Source: Acidimicrobiia bacterium (GTDB lineage: Bacteria; Actinomycetota; Acidimicrobiia; Acidimicrobiales; Bin134). Taken from it: DNA of 6,976 nucleotides. Below the pieces are notes generated by a model. That model was given only the letters and a program-made list of their open reading frames with translations. It was not told the origin of the DNA and did no database searches. Where the stretch lies: the NCBI GenBank assembly GCA_009843565.1, contig VYDF01000256.1, positions 1 to 6,976 on the forward strand. The letters are read 5' to 3'. A program made the position numbers and the translations under genes. Below, piece after piece: positions 5,675-6,976 of the stretch (position 1 is its first letter; each line of letters starts with the position of its first letter).

Positions 5675-6103
5675 TCATTCTCCATCGGCGAGATCGGTGT
5701 CGTGAATGGTTCCCGGTCCCGGCTCTCCAGGGCCGAAAATGGTCACCCGGTTGCGAAACCGACGGATCAGGAGAGGGCGGATCGCCATTCGGGTGGGGGG
5801 AATGAGCAGCAAGAGGCCCACCGCATCGGTCACGAATCCAGGCGTGAGCATAAGTGCCCCGGCCAGCAGTACCAGGCCGCCGTCCACCAGCTCCCGGCCG
5901 GGCATTTGGCCCTCATTGAGCTTGCTGCGAATCCGCCAGAGCACCGCCAGCCCTTGTGCTTTCACCATCCACGCTCCGAGCACGCTCACCAAGATCAACA
6001 GGCCGATGGTCTCCAGCGTGCCGATGCTGCGCGCCGTCTCCACGATCACGTACAGCTCGACTAGGGGCACGGCGATGAACAAGAGCACCAGCCAGACGAG
6101 CAC
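5675..6103 (-). CDS. fxsA: FxsA family membrane protein
   Basis: This 142-residue protein belongs to the FxsA family of small cytoplasmic-membrane proteins. The family is named after the E. coli protein whose overproduction relieves F-plasmid exclusion of phage T7; its biochemical role is unknown. Membrane helices are visible at about 3-21 and 30-47, and in the hydrophobic stretch 76-102. The family signature LTPGFVTDAVGLLLLIPP covers 86-103 and is followed by the expected positive patch (RPLLIRRFRNR). The C-terminal 20 residues are polar and poorly conserved. The GTG start at 6103 is preceded by AAGGA seven bases away. The gene begins 21 bases after mrp and ends 26 bases before selA. That spacing suggests one operon, but a functional link to selenium use is not supported by anything in the protein. 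Confidence 0.9.
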   Translation of the reverse strand: MLVWLVLLFIAVPLVELYVIVETARSIGTLETIGLLILVSVLGAWMVKAQGLAVLWRIRSKLNEGQMPGRELVDGGLVLLAGALMLTPGFVTDAVGLLLLIPPTRMAIRPLLIRRFRNRVTIFGPGEPGPGTIHDTDLADGE

Positions 6104-6110
6104 GGCGAGA

Positions 6111-6115
6111 TCCTT
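6111..6115 (-). promoter_or_regulatory. Ribosome binding site of fxsA
   Basis: AAGGA on the minus strand lies seven bases before the GTG at 6103, which is good spacing. It fixes that GTG as the start and indicates independent initiation on an mRNA that also carries mrp. Confidence 0.6.
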
Positions 6116-6124
6116 GGCTGATTC

Positions 6125-6976
6125 CTACGAAGAGACTATGTCGAGGTTGGCCAGGGCTTGCTCGGCGGCCTCGAAGATTCGAGCGGTGCAACCGGCCATG
6201 TCCACCGGGGGAACCTCTTCCAGCAGCCGGTCGGCGATTGCTCGAAATGCGTCGGCGGCGGGACCGGGGGTGCCATCCAGCACCACTGGAGCCCCCTCAT
6301 CGCCCCCAGTGGCCACCAAGCTGTCTATGGGCACCTGGCCCAGCAGGGGAACGTCAAGTTCTTCGGCCAGTTCCTGTCCACCCCCGCGTCCAAATATGGC
6401 GTGTGACCTTCCGTCGGGGTCTATGAACACACTCATGTTCTCTATTACCCCGGCGATCCGCAGATAGTTGGACCGTCCCATCGATGCCACCCTGGTGGCC
6501 ACCTTCTGGGCGCTGCGGGACGGAGTGGTCACCACCACCATCTCCGCTTGGGGAAGCATCTTGGCGATGCCCATCTGCACGTCACCGGTTCCCGGTGGCA
6601 TGTCGATGAGCAGGTAGTCGACCGGACCCCAGCGCACATCCTCCAGGAAATGCTGGACCGCCCGGTTCAACATAAGCCCCCGCCACATCAGCGCGGTCTC
6701 CTCCCGGTCGACCAGGAATCCCATCGACACCACCTCCAGGGTGCCGTCGCCCACCTGTTTCTCGTTCGGAACGATCTTCTTCTCGTTCTCCGCTCCGGCC
6801 AGACGCCCCTCGACACCCAGCATGCGAGGAACTGAGTAGCCCCAGATATCGGCGTCCATGACTCCAACCCGCATCCCCCGTCGGGCCAGCTCCGCGGCCA
6901 AATTCACCGTTACCGACGACTTTCCCACCCCGCCCTTGCCCGAAGCCACCATCACCACCTTGGTGGTGGGGGGAAC
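6125..6976 (-). CDS. mrp: Mrp/NBP35-type P-loop ATPase, Fe-S carrier (5' end outside window)
   Basis: This is the ATPase domain of an Mrp (ApbC/NBP35) protein, a family of cytoplasmic Fe-S cluster carriers and scaffolds. The frame is open to the window edge (visible start VPPTTKVVMVAS), so the N-terminal part, usually a MIP18/DUF59 domain, lies outside. The 283 visible residues show the deviant Walker A GKGGVGKS (about 6940-6917) and MDADIWGYSVPRMLG. They also include YLLIDMPPGTGDVQM, TTPSRSAQKVA and GVIENMS followed by IFGRGGGQELA. The CxxC that many Mrp proteins carry after ENMS is absent (FIDPDGRSHAIFG); other actinobacterial Mrp proteins also lack it. An isolated Cys occurs near the C-terminus (MAGCTARIFEAAE). 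It is the first visible gene of the leftward cluster leading to selA and selB. The order could be chance, but an Fe-S carrier would fit with the Fe-S-dependent selenoenzymes many bacteria make. Confidence 0.95.
   Translation of the reverse strand, partial: VPPTTKVVMVASGKGGVGKSSVTVNLAAELARRGMRVGVMDADIWGYSVPRMLGVEGRLAGAENEKKIVPNEKQVGDGTLEVVSMGFLVDREETALMWRGLMLNRAVQHFLEDVRWGPVDYLLIDMPPGTGDVQMGIAKMLPQAEMVVVTTPSRSAQKVATRVASMGRSNYLRIAGVIENMSVFIDPDGRSHAIFGRGGGQELAEELDVPLLGQVPIDSLVATGGDEGAPVVLDGTPGPAADAFRAIADRLLEEVPPVDMAGCTARIFEAAEQALANLDIVSS

Noticed and set aside
5102..6467. Long plus-strand open frames across selA, fxsA and mrp (320 and 253 codons)
   Set aside because: They are antisense shadows of recognised genes, rich in Pro, Arg and Ser, as expected for out-of-frame GC-rich DNA.

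Overview
The window looks like chromosomal DNA from a high-GC actinobacterium, most likely of the class Acidimicrobiia. The supporting evidence is a WhiB-family Fe-S regulator (a protein family restricted to actinobacteria and their phages), frequent GTG/TTG starts, a leaderless-looking promoter, and an Mrp protein without the CxxC motif. The lineage is an inference from gene content and composition; no marker gene is present. Coding density is very high: all intergenic gaps are 114 bases or shorter. There is no rRNA, tRNA, insertion sequence, CRISPR array, phage gene or attachment site that I can support.

Left part (1-2576). A response-regulator receiver gene runs leftward off the window edge. 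It is divergent from a rightward pair: a STAS-domain anti-sigma-factor antagonist (445-801) and an NfeD-type membrane protein with a degenerate ClpP-like domain (810-2198). After 114 bases holding a candidate promoter and a good ribosome binding site comes a whiB-like gene (2313-2576). This half is mostly signalling and regulation.

Right part (2588-6976). A leftward cluster is read in the order mrp (5' end outside the window), fxsA, selA, selB. Gaps are 21, 26 and 55 bases, so one operon is likely. SelA converts Ser-tRNA(Sec) to Sec-tRNA(Sec), and SelB delivers that tRNA to in-frame UGA codons. The organism therefore very probably makes selenoproteins. selC (tRNA-Sec), selD and the selenoprotein genes must lie elsewhere; I found no room for selC here. 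selB converges on whiB with only 11 bases between the stop codons.

No clearly new multi-gene system is visible. The most interesting structure is the selA-selB junction. A 20-codon ORF overlaps the selA stop at its start (GTGA) and the selB start at its stop (ATGA). An 11-bp direct repeat marks both start regions, and a 6-bp stem places the selB start codon in a hairpin loop, with a competing upstream pairing partner. Other points are a SelB G4 motif reading TKVG instead of T/NKxD, an NfeD protease-like domain lacking recognisable catalytic motifs and paired with a STAS gene, and a receiver domain lacking the usual beta-4 Thr/Ser.
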